A stretch of DNA of 64,000 bases from Tenrec ecaudatus (Eukaryota; Chordata; Mammalia; Afrosoricida; Tenrecidae). The stretch spans positions 124,669,731 to 124,733,730 of the forward strand of contig NC_134535.1 in assembly GCF_050624435.1 (NCBI RefSeq), given 5' to 3'. The notes under the pieces were generated by a model. It searched no databases and was not told the DNA's origin. It saw nothing but the letters and a program-made list of their open reading frames with translations. Position numbers and translations under genes: made by a program. This document shows positions 48,199 to 59,724 of this stretch, in pieces. Positions within the stretch are counted from its first letter, which is position 1, and each line of letters begins with the position of its first letter.

Positions 48199-51161
48199 AA
48201 AAAACTGTGGTATATACATACAATGGAGTACTACACCACTAAAAAGCAGTGATAATTGTATGAAGCACATCACTGCATGGGAAGAACTGGAGGAAATCAT
48301 GTTAAGCAAAGTAAGTCAGGCACAAAAGGACAAGTATAGCATGAGTCCTCTGAGGTAAGCATTTTTTAAAAATGCAAAAGGGGTATAGGGAAAAAGCTAC
48401 TGTATACAAACATTTTTGAGGTGAGGACGGTGTAGTATGGCAGGGACTAGATCAAATGCAGGTATGCAAATAGTACACAACTGGGGAGGAGGTGGGGAAA
48501 GGAAAAAAATGATTTGAAAAAGGAAGAATTAGGTAGCGGGGCACAAGGCGCTAACCCACCCAAGGGGAGGATATTGTTTATATCTCCACAGGGAAAGAGG
48601 GACCAGATTTCAACCCAGTGTCTCAAGGTGTGAATGCAACATTCTGGAATGGACTAGGGAACTAGTGGAGAGGTCTGGGGGGCTGGCCCCAGTACCAAAT
48701 ACTAAGTGAATGCCTACCCCTCCCCCAAGAAGGATTTATTTCAAAGAATGACATTGAATCTGCAGCTCTGGGAGAGGGACATATCTGATCAAAGCACACG
48801 GGAACAGATGAAGGGGGAGGAGGAGAGAGTGGAGCACATCCTGGCCCACCAGGCCTTGAGGACGATGACCCCAATTAGAGCAGCCAGTCCACAGAGAGGA
48901 TCACATGGCCAGCCCCACTATGAGACATGACGCACCTCACTGACCCATGGTCCTGTGAGGGACAGCACCGGAGACATAGTGTGGGAATTGCGCCCGACCT
49001 GGTCCCACCACACAGAGGCAAAGCACTAGGGGAGTGCAACAGAACAGCAAGGGAATGGAGTGGCAAGGTCCCCAGGGAATGTTGAAGGTGGATTTTGGGG
49101 TCAGGACGTTGTGCCCCAACAGACTGGACTAGAAAACACTCCTAAAGACCAACAAACGATCCTTGAACTAACTACAATTTTTTCTTTCTTGTTGTGTTTT
49201 GTTTTGCTCTTTGTCAGTGGTTTGTTGTTGTTGTTTTGTTGTATATTGTGGCTTGATTTTGCTGTCTTGTTTTTGTACATGTTATTATCTCCGCAGGTCT
49301 GTCTAAATAAGATAGGCTGCATGAACAATCTGGAGGAGAAAACAATGGGACCAACAGTTCCGGGGGTACGTGGGAGAGGGGGAGGTGGGGGGAAAGGAAG
49401 TGGTGTTAACAAACTCAGGGACAAGGGAACAACAAGTGATCCACATTGGTGATGAGGAGTGGGTGGGAGGCCTGGTAGGGCGTGATCAAGGGTAATGTAA
49501 CGGAGAGGTATTGCTGAAACCCAGGTGGGGACTGAGCATGATAGAGGGACAGGAGGAAAGTCAAGGGAAATGGAGGAAAGAGCTGGAAGGCAAAGGGAAT
49601 TTATAGAGGTCTAGATAAAGACATGCACATATGCAAATATATTTATATATGAGGATGGGGAAATAAATCTATGTGCATATATTTATAGGTTTAGTATTAA
49701 GGTAGCAGATGGACATTGGGCCTCCACTCAAGTACTCCCTCAATGCAAGAATACTTTCTTCTATTAAATTGGCATTCTATGATGCTCACCTTCCCAACAC
49801 AACTGCTGAAGACAAAATGAGGCAATAAGCAAATGTAGTGAAGAAAGCTGATGGTACCCGGATATCAAAAGATATAACATCTGGGGTCTCAAAGCTTAAA
49901 GGTATACAAGTGGCCATGTAGCTCAGAAGCAACAAAGCCCACATGGAAGAACACACCAGCCTGTGTGATCACGAGGTGCCAAAGGGATCAGTTATCAGGC
50001 ATCATCAGAACAAAAAATCTTACCATAGTGAATGAGCGGGGGAGTGCAGAGTGGAGACCCAAAGCCCATTTTTCAGCCACTGGAGATCCCCTTGCAAAGG
50101 GGTCTAGGGGAGGAGATGAGCCAGGCAAGGTGCGATGTAGCACCCATGAAAAATACAACTTTCCTCTAGTTCCTAAATGCTCCCTCCCCCCTGTTCCTCC
50201 CCCCCACCCCCATTATAATGATCAGAATTCTACCTTGCAAGTCTGGTTACAGACACTGGTACAGATAGGAACTGGAAACACAGAGAATCCAGGGCAGATG
50301 ATACCCTCAGGGCCAGTGGTGTGAGTGGTGATACTTGGAGGGTAGAGGGAGAGTGGGCTGGAAAGAGGGACCCGATTACAAGGATCTACATGTGAACTCC
50401 TCCCTGGGGGATGGACAACAGAAAAGTGGGTGAAGGGAGACATCGGACAGGGCAAGTACGAGAAAATAATAATTTATAAATTATCAAGGGTTCATGAGAG
50501 AGTGGGGAGCGGGGAGAGAGGGGGGAGCGGGGAGAGAGGGGGGAGCCAAGGACTTAAGTGGAGAGCAAATGTTTTGAGAATGATGAGAGCAATGAATGTA
50601 CAGATGTGCTTTCTACAATTGGTGTATGTATGGACTGTGATAAGAGTTGTATGCACCCCCAATAAAATGACTAAAAGAAAAAAAATAAATTAGGAAAGAG
50701 AGCTCTGACCTACATCCATAAATTGCACTAAATCATTTCATCCCAGTTCAAGCACAGATCCAGTGCTGCCAATCAAAGGTATTAGGAACATGGCTCTTTC
50801 CCCCTGTCTTTCATACCCACCACATATTATTGAAATAGTAGTGAGAAATTTTCATATAAAGTGAAACTCCCCCGGGTTTGTTGTGTAAGTTGATCTCTGA
50901 GAGTTAAAGTGGTAAATTCTACTTGTAATGGATAAGATTAGAACTCTATAAAAATAACTCATCTTAAAATACACTTAGAAAAAAAAGCGGAGGGCAAATG
51001 GAATGGCTCAGTTGCATCAGATCTGGGCATAGTCTCAAGAAGTCACATTAGGAAGCTGAATATGTATAGGCAAGTTATCCATGAAGTTTATCATAATCAA
51101 TTATAATTACTACTACCAAGACCATGGTAGTAGTCTTTCTTTCTTACAAATATGTTGTGGT

Positions 51162-51556
51162 AGAAAGAAGTGATGTGGAAGAACTTTAGTAACATTTCTT
51201 TGGTTTTCAACAGCAAATCAAGACCCATTGTGAGTAGGAGTCCATGCACAGATCTACAAAGTTGAACCAAAAATATAATATTTAGAGATCCTGAAAAGCA
51301 TATTTCAATGAGTCAGGTTATTAGGAGTGACCTCTCACTGAAATCTCTAATTCTAAATTTCTGCTGTTCAAGTTCCCATTCCTTTGTCTGTGCCTGCTGT
51401 GAAATGCTGACACTGAAGAGGGAATGCTAAGGAGCCCAGAGAGTCTACTAGCCCAAAGCTGGAATGTATCTTAAATGGATGGGCATTTTATGCCTCCTGT
51501 GACATAACATGCTTTTTGTTACAAGTCATAAATCTGTTTGGGGGAAACAAAAAGTA
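51162..51556. repeat. Partner of the near-identical tract at 388-782
   Basis: Same length and all but three bases the same as 388-782. It lies in the 3' flank of lectin copy B, which is otherwise visibly more diverged from copy A. Confidence 0.75.
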
Positions 51557-51969
51557 GTATTTGGGAGTTTTGTTTTGATTTCGCTTTTAAACACTACATA
51601 AAAAGAGAAATCCAGATAAGGAGAGGGATTAAATCAGATTATATCAGTCCCTAATTAGAGCAGTAATTAATTCCTTAAGACTCAGACAGAAATTAGGAAA
51701 GAAAGCTCATGCTGCCTCATACACCCACAAAGGGGTTCCTAGCACAGCCTCTGAAATGTGGAAATGCCAAAAATTATACATTTTATGAGTAAATTAATGT
51801 GTGAGGTGATGCTGTCATGAGTGGAATATGTGACAGATACATTCTATGGACATTCCTTACAAAAGACTTACAAACATAAACAAAAAGAATAAATGAACGC
51901 TAAGTTTCACAGTGGGTTCCAGTTTAACCAAGGTGTCCCTGGAAAATGCTCCATTCTTAAGTAGATCTT

Positions 51970-52092
51970 TCTTTTAGAATTCTATCTTTTTTGTTAATCA
52001 TTTATTGGTGGACTCTTACAATAATCAATTATTCCATTGTATTAAGCACACTTGTATTTTGCCATTATCATTTGCAAAGCATTTTCTTTCAC
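51970..52092 (-). mobile_element. Short L1 3'-end fragment inserted at the copy B stop codon
   Basis: Sequence beginning near TCATTTATTGGTGGACTC matches the L1 3' terminus seen throughout the window in minus orientation. It is flanked by AAGTAGATCTT (left) and AAGCAGATCTT (right), a target duplication made from the final lectin codons. Copy A lacks the insert. Confidence 0.75.
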
Positions 52093-52209
52093 AAGCAGAT
52101 CTTCTTCCTCTCACAAATGGAAATCTGAATGCAATCACAAAAGCCATCATTCCAACCCCAACTTGCTCCACGGACGTCAGGGTCATTGGGTTCACCAGCA
52201 TGCCAGAAC
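52089..52209 (-). pseudogene. Copy B exon 6 with 21-bp deletion and L1-supplied stop
   Basis: 121 nt versus 142 in copy A. Encodes [23 protein letters not shown] and [11 protein letters not shown] then TGA. EPN and WND remain, but seven codons that hold the conserved cysteine of ERC are missing. The last codon and stop fall exactly on the edge of an L1 fragment. Confidence 0.82.
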
Positions 52210-52924
52210 CTGAAAGGGAGAAAGAGATGGGGCTGCTTCTCCAAACTGTGCCTTGAGAAGCGTTAGAGACTGAGGGAGCTGAGGCTGAGCACGTGGAATC
52301 TGGGTCGTCAATCATGTCTCCCCCGTCCTCATTGTGCAAAGACCCCATGTCTGAGCAGCTTATTCTCCACCTCTGAACTTTCCCTCGAAAACTGACAACC
52401 CAGCCTTCTCCCATGTTTACAATCTCGGGACACATTGAAACTCTTCTCATCAGTTCATCCCAAGGCACCTGTTTACTTCATTCTTGGTCTGTTCCCATGG
52501 GACTGCCCAACCGACCGATGCACTTCCTTAAGTGGTGAAAAGATTTCCTGCAGATCCCAAGTACGATACTGTTTGTTCTTCATGCGCTGCTTTTGAAGTC
52601 TGCAGGACTAGCTAATCGAGATCTGATTCTAACTCCCTGTTCTCACTGGGCAAGAAATTAAACATACCTGAGTCTCAGGTTTCCTATCTTGAAAAGGGGG
52701 ATTAGGGTAACTTCCACATATACTTGACACATATGGCATGAGGATCAAAGGAAGTAAAATTATCTAAACCATATTAACTTTTGTTTAAAATCATATCAGA
52801 GGGAGTTACATTAAGACAATCAGAATTTTGTATTTTACTTAATGATAAATATTAAATTTTATTCACTGGGATCTTAAATGGCATTGTTTTTCTATTTAGA
52901 GATACATTTAAAAGATTAATTTAG

Positions 52925-54085
52925 TATGGTGCATAAGCAACTTTGGTGAAGAAAGCCAGAGGTGCCCAACTCTCAAAAGATATAGTGTCTGGCTTCTTGA
53001 AGGGTTGAAGTTAAACAAGTGGCCCTTTAGCAGGGAAGCAAATAAGGCCACATGGAAAAAGCACACCAGCCTGTGAGATCATGAGGTGTCAATGGGATCA
53101 GGTACCGGTATCAAAAGATCCCAAACAAACAATTATATCGATGTGAAAGAGGTGGGTTGGAGTGGAGACCCAAAGCCCATCTGTAGACAATTAGACATCC
53201 CCCACAGAACGATTACAAGGAAGGGACAATTCAACCAAGGTGCAGTATAGCACTAATGAAGCACATCATTCCTCTAGTTCCTTAACGTTTCCTCCCTCCC
53301 ACTACCATGACCCAGTTCTACCTTACAAATCTGGCTAGATCGGAGTACACACATTGGTACAGATAAGAGCTCTCCACACAGGTGTTGAAGGAATCAGATA
53401 TAAGGCATCATCAGAACAAAAAGTCTTACAATAGTGAATGAGCGGGGGAGTGCAGAGTGGAGACCCAAAGCCCATTTTTCAGCCACTGGAGATCCCCTTG
53501 CAGAGGGGTCTAGGGGAGGAGATGAGCCAGTCAAGGTGCGATATAGCAACGATGAAAAATACAACTTTCTCTAGTTCCTAAATGCTTCCTCCCCCACCCA
53601 CCCACCACACTATCATGATCCCAATTCTACCTTGCAAGACTGGCTGGACCAGAGGATGTACACTGGCACAGATAGGAACTGGAAACAGGGAATCCAGGGT
53701 GGATGATCCCTTCAGGACCAGTGCTAGTGGTGTGAGTGGCGATACTGGGAGGGGAGAGGGAGAGTGGGTTGGAAAGAGGGAACTGATTACAAGGATCTGC
53801 ATGTGACCTCCTCCCTGACAACAGAAAAGTGGGTGAAAGGAGACATCAAACAGGGCAAGATATGACAAAATAATAATTTATAAATGATCAAGGGCTCATG
53901 AGGGAAGGGGGAGCATGGAGGGAGGGGAAAAAATGAGGACCTGATGCCAGGGGCTTAAGTGGAGAGAAACTGTTTCGAGAATGATGAGGGCAAAGAATGT
54001 ACAGATGTGCTTTACACAGTTGATGTATGTATGGATTGTGATAAGAGTTGTATGAGCCCCTAATAAAACAATTAAAAAAAAAAAG
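52925..54085 (+). mobile_element. Two L1 3' UTR fragments in tandem
   Basis: First piece 52925-53380 stops without a tail; the second, 53385-54085, ends CCCCTAATAAAACAATTAAA. Both are plus orientation and absent at the matching place in copy A (around 2030-2100). Confidence 0.75.
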
Positions 54086-54495
54086 AGCTCTTGACTCATG
54101 GAATTTAAGACAGATAAAACCCTCAGGAACAGTAGTGGGAGTAGCAATGTCAGGACGGTAGGGAGATGGTGGGCACGGGGACAGGGAGGAAGAAAGAAGA
54201 ACCCATTCAAGTTTGGATATACAGACCTTCCCAGGGATACAAATGACAGAAAGGTGGGTGAAGGGAGAAAATGGACCGTGCAAGACACGAAATAACAATA
54301 ATAATATATTGTCAAGGATTCATGAGAGTGAGAGGTGGGGGGAGGGAAGGGAAAAAGCGGAGCTGATACCGAGGGCTCCAGTAGAAAGAAAATGTTTTGG
54401 AAATGTTGATGGCAACATATGCACAAGTGTGCTTAACACAATTGAATGATGGGTTGTTTTAAGGTTAGTAAGAGTCCCCCAATAAAATGATTAAT
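54086..54495 (+). mobile_element. L1 3' end fragment
   Basis: Starts after the A-tail of the preceding fragment and ends TCCCCCAATAAAATGATTAA. Confidence 0.75.
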
Positions 54496-54590
54496 AAATT
54501 TTTAAAAGAATAAAACTTTATTATATGTTAGTGACTAGGAGCTTGGATGGTGCAGGATTCTGGATTCTTCATGGAGTTCTGTGCGCTCAC

Positions 54591-54706
54591 GTGACTTTCT
54601 CGTTGTATGGTGACCCATCTACCCATTCACACTGGCGGTTCCCCTCTGGGTCTGACAGCCCCATAAAGTAAACAGATGCTTTTTCCAGGTTCTGGGATAT
54701 AAAATC
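54591..54706 (-). pseudogene. Copy B exon 5 (CTLD middle exon), open, Trp to Cys
   Basis: 116 nt with intact AG/GT borders. Encodes DFISQNLEKASVYFMGLSDP, then [18 protein letters not shown]. The first Trp of the WQW core is Cys, which would add an unpaired cysteine in the hydrophobic core. Confidence 0.87.
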
Positions 54707-54809
54707 CTGAGAGAATAAAAGAAAGAACCCACAGACTTTAGAATACTTAGGTTGTACAGAGTTTCTAATGGTTTTAAAGAAAAGAAGATTCACTACCATC
54801 GAGTCATTG

Positions 54810-54965
54810 CTGATGCATTGCGATCCCCTGTGGGTTTCCCAAACAGTAAATGTTCACAGGAAAAGAAAGCCCAGTTTTTCTCCCACAGAGCTCCTGGTGG
54901 TTTTGAACTGCTGACCACTCAGATTGCAGGCCAAATGCATAACCACCATGCCATCAGGGCTCCTA
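54810..54965 (-). repeat. AfroSINE (copy B counterpart of 2385-2530)
   Basis: Same insertion point and orientation next to exon 5 as in copy A. Confidence 0.7.
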
Positions 54966-55579
54966 AAGAAAAGCCAAACGGCCCAGACAGTGCTTACAGG
55001 ACTTCTGTGGCAGAGCAGGGCAGAATCAAATACATCACTTAAGAAGATCTGACTGTGAGAGAGAGGTCTGTCCACGATCACACTGAGTCCTCATCTCCCA
55101 TCCATTGCTTCTCAAAGCAATGGTGCTCTTCAAAGTTGTGCATGAGACAATGGTCTCACCGATTCATCCATTTTTTCTTTCATGACATCAGAGATATTTT
55201 CACATCATTTTCCTTTATTGATTGTGATTTTTCAAGATTCAACATTACTCCATTGCACTTAATATCTCCTCTTAATTATGTAGTGAATGATATAGAAAAC
55301 ATTTACAAGTTGAGAGAGAAAAACCAAATTTCAGCCTGAAATTTTTTCATCCTTACACTAACTTTCAATATATTTTAAATGTTCCAATATCTTTTGGAGC
55401 CAGTTTTATTAAAACAAGACAGAGGTGTCTAATGTAAAAGTTTAGGAGCCTCTCTTTTTAATTTCCTTAAAAGCCCTCTGACACAACACCAACAGCCCAG
55501 AATAAAAACCATCCTCTCAACCAAGAGAGATGTACAAACCCCAGGCAGGGCTCCGGCTTCAGAGACTGTTAGCAAGTAC

Positions 55580-55731
55580 CTGCTCCTCCTTGGTGTTGAC
55601 CACCAGCAGGTGAGCTCCCATCCCTGAGCAGGTCTCCTGGTTCTCAGTCCAAGTTTCCTTTTCAGAAGAGACACAGGAACAGCTGGTATTAGATGCTAAC
55701 CACTTCTCTGGGCAGCAGGCCCAGCCTTTCC
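55580..55731 (-). pseudogene. Copy B exon 4 (CTLD first exon), open
   Basis: 152 nt, same phase and borders as copy A. Encodes GKGWACCPEKW, SCSCVSS (the usual Tyr of SCY is Ser here), [17 protein letters not shown]. One internal sequon (NTS) is present. No stop or frameshift. Confidence 0.85.
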
Positions 55732-55844
55732 CTGGATTGGGAAGAAAGACCAAATAGCCCCTTTAGGAATTAAAAAAGAATGATTTATAAATATTTGTTT
55801 TTGTTTGTCTTTGTTTTAAAAGATACTTTCAAGCACAAAGGAGA

Positions 55845-56190
55845 CCTGGTCGCCTAGTGAGCTATGCTGACTACAAGGTCAGCGGTTCAAACCCACTACT
55901 CTATGTGCATGGGGAAGACAAGGCTGCCTGCTCCCTGAAAGTCTCGGAGACCCCACAAAGCAGATCTAGTCTGTCCATGAGGGTCTCTATGAGCCAGAAT
56001 AAACTCCGTGCCACTAAGTTTGGTGTTTGGAGTTTTCCAACCAGAAAATTAATGCTGTTGGGTAGCAAAGTGATAATATTCCTCAGGAGAAAGAGAGGTG
56101 GTTTTCTGCTCCTGAGAAGACATACAACCTTGGAAAGCCTGCAGAGGGCCACTTGATGTCTGAATCTACTCGATGGCAGTGGGTTTGGTT
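55845..56190 (+). repeat. AfroSINE pair (counterpart of 4256-4605)
   Basis: Contains GACCTGGTCGCCTAGTGAGC, ACAAGGTCAGCGGTTCAAAC and the CTACTCGATGGCAGTGGGTTTGG tail. Confidence 0.75.
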
Positions 56191-56454
56191 TTTATGGCTT
56201 AACCATTGACATAGACTATCCCACTTCCAGTTAGCCTGCCCCAAGCTTCCTCAGGCCCAGAGTCTCAAATCAGAGCATTTCTGAAACCTCTTTTTTCCAT
56301 TATGAAGCTTCCCAACTCTCTCCCAGCCTTTGAGTCTCTGCCAAATCACAGTGATGGGTAGGTGTCTCTTGGGTGGGGGAAAACTCTGGGAAAAAATCCA
56401 TTTGCTTGTTCCCATTTCAGTGCTTTCATGTCTTCGCACAGGTCTAGACTGCCA

Positions 56455-56705
56455 TTAGAACCCCTGGTGGTGCACCGTGTAAGTACTTGGCTGCTAAGTT
56501 GAAGGTAAGTGTTTTGAACCCACTGAGCAGCTCCACCAAATAAAAGTCCTGGTCATCTGCTTCCATAAAGATATATGGCCTAATAAATAAATGTGTGGAT
56601 ATATTAATTAATTTTTTAATTAATTAATTTTTTTCTGGAAGACTAAACTGACTGGCCAGTTCTACTCTGTCCTATAGTATCACTATGAACCGAAAACTGA
56701 CTGAA
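56455..56705 (+). repeat. AfroSINE (counterpart of 4865-5098)
   Basis: Starts AGAACCCCTGGTGGTGCACC and ends with the GGCCAGTTCTACTCTGTCC block. Confidence 0.75.
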
Positions 56706-56925
56706 AAGCACACAAAAGCAACACGCTGTCCTTTGTAACTGCGATGAGTTGTGCTTATAAAAGATATACAACAGGGTGCTAAGTGTTCAGAAAAAAAGAG
56801 GAAAATCGTTACAGGAAGCCTTGATACACAAAGGATTTCAAGTCACCCTCTTACAGTGCCCTGCAATCATCCTTATGGGTGGACACTCCTACAATGGTGG
56901 ACAATCATATATCTTTCCTCCAGGT

Positions 56926-57119
56926 CAGCGGTTCCCAACCTGTGGGTAGCCACCCCTTTGGGGGTCAAGCAGCCCCTTCACAGGGGTCACCAGATTCATA
57001 ACAGTAGCAAAATTAGTTATGAAGTAGCAACAAAAATAATTTTATGGTTGGGGGGCGGTCACCACAACAAGAAGAAATATATTAAAGGGTCGTGGCATTA
57101 GGAAGGTTGAGAACCACTG
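56926..57119 (+). mobile_element. SPIN-type hAT MITE
   Basis: Terminal inverted repeats CAGCGGTTCCCAACCTGTGG and, reversed, CAGTGGTTCTCAACCTTCC. The interior includes ACAGTAGCAAAATTAGTTAT and AATAATTTTATGGTTGGGGG, as recalled for SPIN_NA elements. Imperfect 8-bp target duplication CTCCAGGT / CTCTAGTT (56918-56925, 57120-57127), close to the known SPIN target preference around TCTAGA. 194 bp with no transposase. Absent from copy A. Confidence 0.85.
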
Positions 57120-57127
57120 CTCTAGTT

Positions 57128-58040
57128 CTTTAATGCTTCCTCCTCACCACCACCCCCACTCCACCCCCACTATTATAACCTCAATTCTACCTTAGAAACC
57201 TGGCTAGACCAGAGCATGTACACTGGTACAGATAATGGCTCGCAACACAGGAAATCCAGGACAGATAAACCCCTCCGGACCAATAATGAGACTAGAGATA
57301 CTAGGGTAAGGGGAAGGTCTGGGGAGAGAGGGATAACCACTCACAATGATCTACATATAACCCCTTCCTAGGGGAATGGACAACAGAAAAGTAGGTGAAG
57401 GGAGACAGTGGTTGCTGTAAGACATAGGGGGAAAAATATAAATTATCAAGGGTTCATGAGGGAGGGAGGGAGGGTAGGAGAAGGAAGGGGGGAAATAAGT
57501 TGATATCAAGTGTTCAAGTAGAAAGAAAATGTTTTTTAAATGATGATGGCAACATGTACAAATGTGCTTGACACAATGGATGGATTGTGATAAGAGCTGT
57601 AAGATCCCCCCCAAAAATGATGTTTTTAAAAGTGCTCACGACACATGGAATCCAGGAACAGAAATGGGAGTATCAATAACAGGAGGGTAGGGGTAAGGTG
57701 GAAGAGGAGGGAAGAAGGGGAACTGATCGCAATGATCAACACAACCACACACACCCCTGCCAGGGGAATAAACAACAGAAACCACGAGGGAAGGTAGAGA
57801 GAGGTCAGTGTAAGATATGAAAATAATAATAATTTATAATTTATCAATGGGTCACTGGGGGACTGATGGAGGGAGGGGAAAACGAGGAGTTGATACCAAG
57901 GGCTCAAATAGAAAGTAAATGTTTAGAAAATATTGATGGCAACATATGTACAAATACACTTGATAAAATTGCTGTATGGATTGTAATAAGAGCTGTAAGA
58001 GTCCCCAATAAAATGATCTTTTAATAAAAATGTAAAAAAG
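57128..58040 (+). mobile_element. Two L1 3' UTR fragments
   Basis: The first ends near 57620 (GATCCCCCCCAAAAATGATG) and the second near 58025 (TCCCCAATAAAATGATCTTT). The second abuts mitochondrial ND4-like sequence. Confidence 0.75.
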
Positions 58041-59420
58041 AAAGAATTAAAAGAGTCGATGATCAGAAAAAAATATGATAGAAAGGTTTAGGCTGGTATC
58101 AGAAGTCTGATTTAGGAGAATTAGGCCAGTGGAGCTAATACAGCTGTAAGTTGTAATGCTGATTCATATGATCTTGTTTTTTTATCTCCATACTCGGGGA
58201 ATTAGTATTAGTGCAGTGAAAATGGTTTTTAGCGTTGTAATAGGCTTAGGTTTTGAACATAGTCTAGGCCACAGGCACTCTCACTGGTGCTACGGCGAAG
58301 AGAGATGGTCCTAAAGCAGCGTCACAAGCAGTGAATACTACAAGAATAATTGGTGACATAGTACAAAGGTTATGCTAGTCTGGGTGCTTTAGAGAAACAA
58401 ATCCACAGACACTCATGTACAAGAGAGAGTTTTATAAAAAGGTTAAGTGCACATCAAGAAAACATCCCAACCCAATGCTGCCCAAGCCCACAAGTCCAAC
58501 GTTAGCCCATATGTCAGACACCAGTCCACAAAGTCCTCCTTCATTTCACAAAACACACGCAATGATGCCGACTTCACTAGGAAAGCTGAGTCAGTGAATG
58601 TGTAAGCATCTCAGCACTGGCAGGGGTCTCCACACGGCTGCTCCAGCACCCAGGGCTGCATTGGGGTAGGTCCATGTGGCTTCTCCTCAGGGATGTCTCG
58701 CAGGAAGTGAGCCTTGCCAGATGAAGCAGGGAACTGGCTAAGGCAGCTGTACCCTAGTGCAACCGTCACAAAGCAAGAGACCTGAAAACGTGGAAGGCGA
58801 GACTCACGGAGCCATATATCCTCTGCCCTTCAATTAACCCCACATGTGTTTACTGGCCAGCTTGCCACAATAAACTAACTACCTCAAAGGGTAAAAGGTA
58901 AATTTAATGTTAGAATAGTGTTAGGAATAAAGAGAGATAATGTTATGCCTTCAAGGCATAAGAGAGAGGATATGCGATGTGAACGGTAAATCAAAAGGAC
59001 TAATAAGGAGATACTAATAAGGACATACTAGAAAATCTTCATGTAGATAGGAGGCATGATGGTTCTAAGGAGTCAACATCACTTATTTTAATTGAACTAT
59101 TTGCCATATTCAACCCATTCTAACCCTTTTTTAGTTCATTCATAGGCAAGTCCCAGGGCTGAAAGGGAGATTAGAATTAGGGCTATAAAGAGTATTTGTT
59201 TTAAGTTTCCAGCTTAGATTACTCGAGGTCATGGAAAAAGAAGGGCAATTTCTAGGTCAGATAAAAGAAATGTGATGACAACTAAGAGGAATTTTATTGG
59301 AAAACGGTGGCAAGCTGAACGGTAGGATGGAATCCACATTCACATAAATGAGCTTTTTCTGTGTACGATAGATAGTAAGTTGGGGGAATCAAATGCAATC
59401 ATGATCTCAGTCTGATTGGT
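58040..59420 (-). pseudogene. Nuclear mitochondrial insertion (numt) B: ND3 to ND4 5' end
   Basis: Minus-strand order is ND3, tRNA-Arg, ND4L, ND4 5' end, again the mitochondrial order. ND3: about 59400-59085 (ECGF-like VNVDSILP context, DLEIALLFP, ALGLAYE). tRNA-Arg remnant about 59080-59030. ND4L: 59000-58880 and 58370-58235 ([14 protein letters not shown]). ND4 start: 58235-58040 (FFSDH near the end). Frameshifts throughout. Interrupted at 58370-58885 by another repeat. Confidence 0.85.
58370..58885. mobile_element. Unidentified interspersed repeat inside numt B
   Basis: About 510 bp splitting the ND4L remnant, with the 6-bp CAAAGG on both sides. Opens CTAGTCTGGGTGCTTTAGAG and contains GGGTCTCCACACGGCTGCTCC. 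It resembles an interspersed repeat I recall from other afrotherian genomes but cannot name. No ORF or clear terminal repeats. Confidence 0.55.
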
Positions 59421-59720
59421 TTCTCTGTGTGAGCAATTTATAGTGAAGAATTTGGCATTCCCCAAAGACAGATCTAATTCTTCTAATAGCTAACCTGATA
59501 CCTTTGTTTAGGTTGAAGGCTGACTGTACCATATTTTAGGGTGAGGCCAGCTGTACCCAGGAGTCCTAGGGCTGGGGAATATAGTCGGTCAGAAAGTGTT
59601 GACTGGGACTGAGATGCTGAGGTCAACCAAGTGGGTAATATAGCAATAAATCATAACTATATAATAAGCCAAAAAAATGTTCCAGGTAGTGGATTCCAAT
59701 TCCTGGGGAATTCCCATATC
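59421..59720. other. Unassigned sequence next to numt B
   Basis: I could not align this with COX3 or tRNA-Gly, which would precede ND3 in mtDNA; it is either too diverged or lectin-intron sequence. Confidence 0.4.
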
Positions 59721-59724
59721 TCTG

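Larger units (their letters stand above)
43074..48358 (+). pseudogene. L1 ORF2 (endonuclease/reverse transcriptase), broken
   Basis: Endonuclease start ITLNINGLNS and CCLQGTHL (43100-43210), GDFNTPLS (43494-43517), RT region with the FADDMILYM box (about 45153-45180), and the C-terminal Cys-rich segment [13 protein letters not shown] (47692-47730). Several frameshifts and stops, plus the LTR and U2 insertions, make it non-functional. Confidence 0.88.
41415..50690 (+). mobile_element. Near full-length L1, plus orientation, with two later insertions
   Basis: 5' UTR 41415-42016; ORF1 42017-42890; ORF2 43074-48358; 3' UTR to 50690, ending CCCCCAATAAAATGACTAAA. Interrupted by a retroviral LTR (45460-46727) and a U2 retrocopy (47984-48198). 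Both ORFs carry frameshifts, so it is dead. Confidence 0.9.
50785..56920. repeat. Segmental duplication, copy B, left part
   Basis: Corresponds in order and orientation to 1-6210 of the window: 3' flank, exons 6, 5 and 4, shared AfroSINEs, and the block GGAAGCCTTGATA..AAAGGATTT (5975 and 56815). Differs by separate L1 insertions. Confidence 0.88.
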
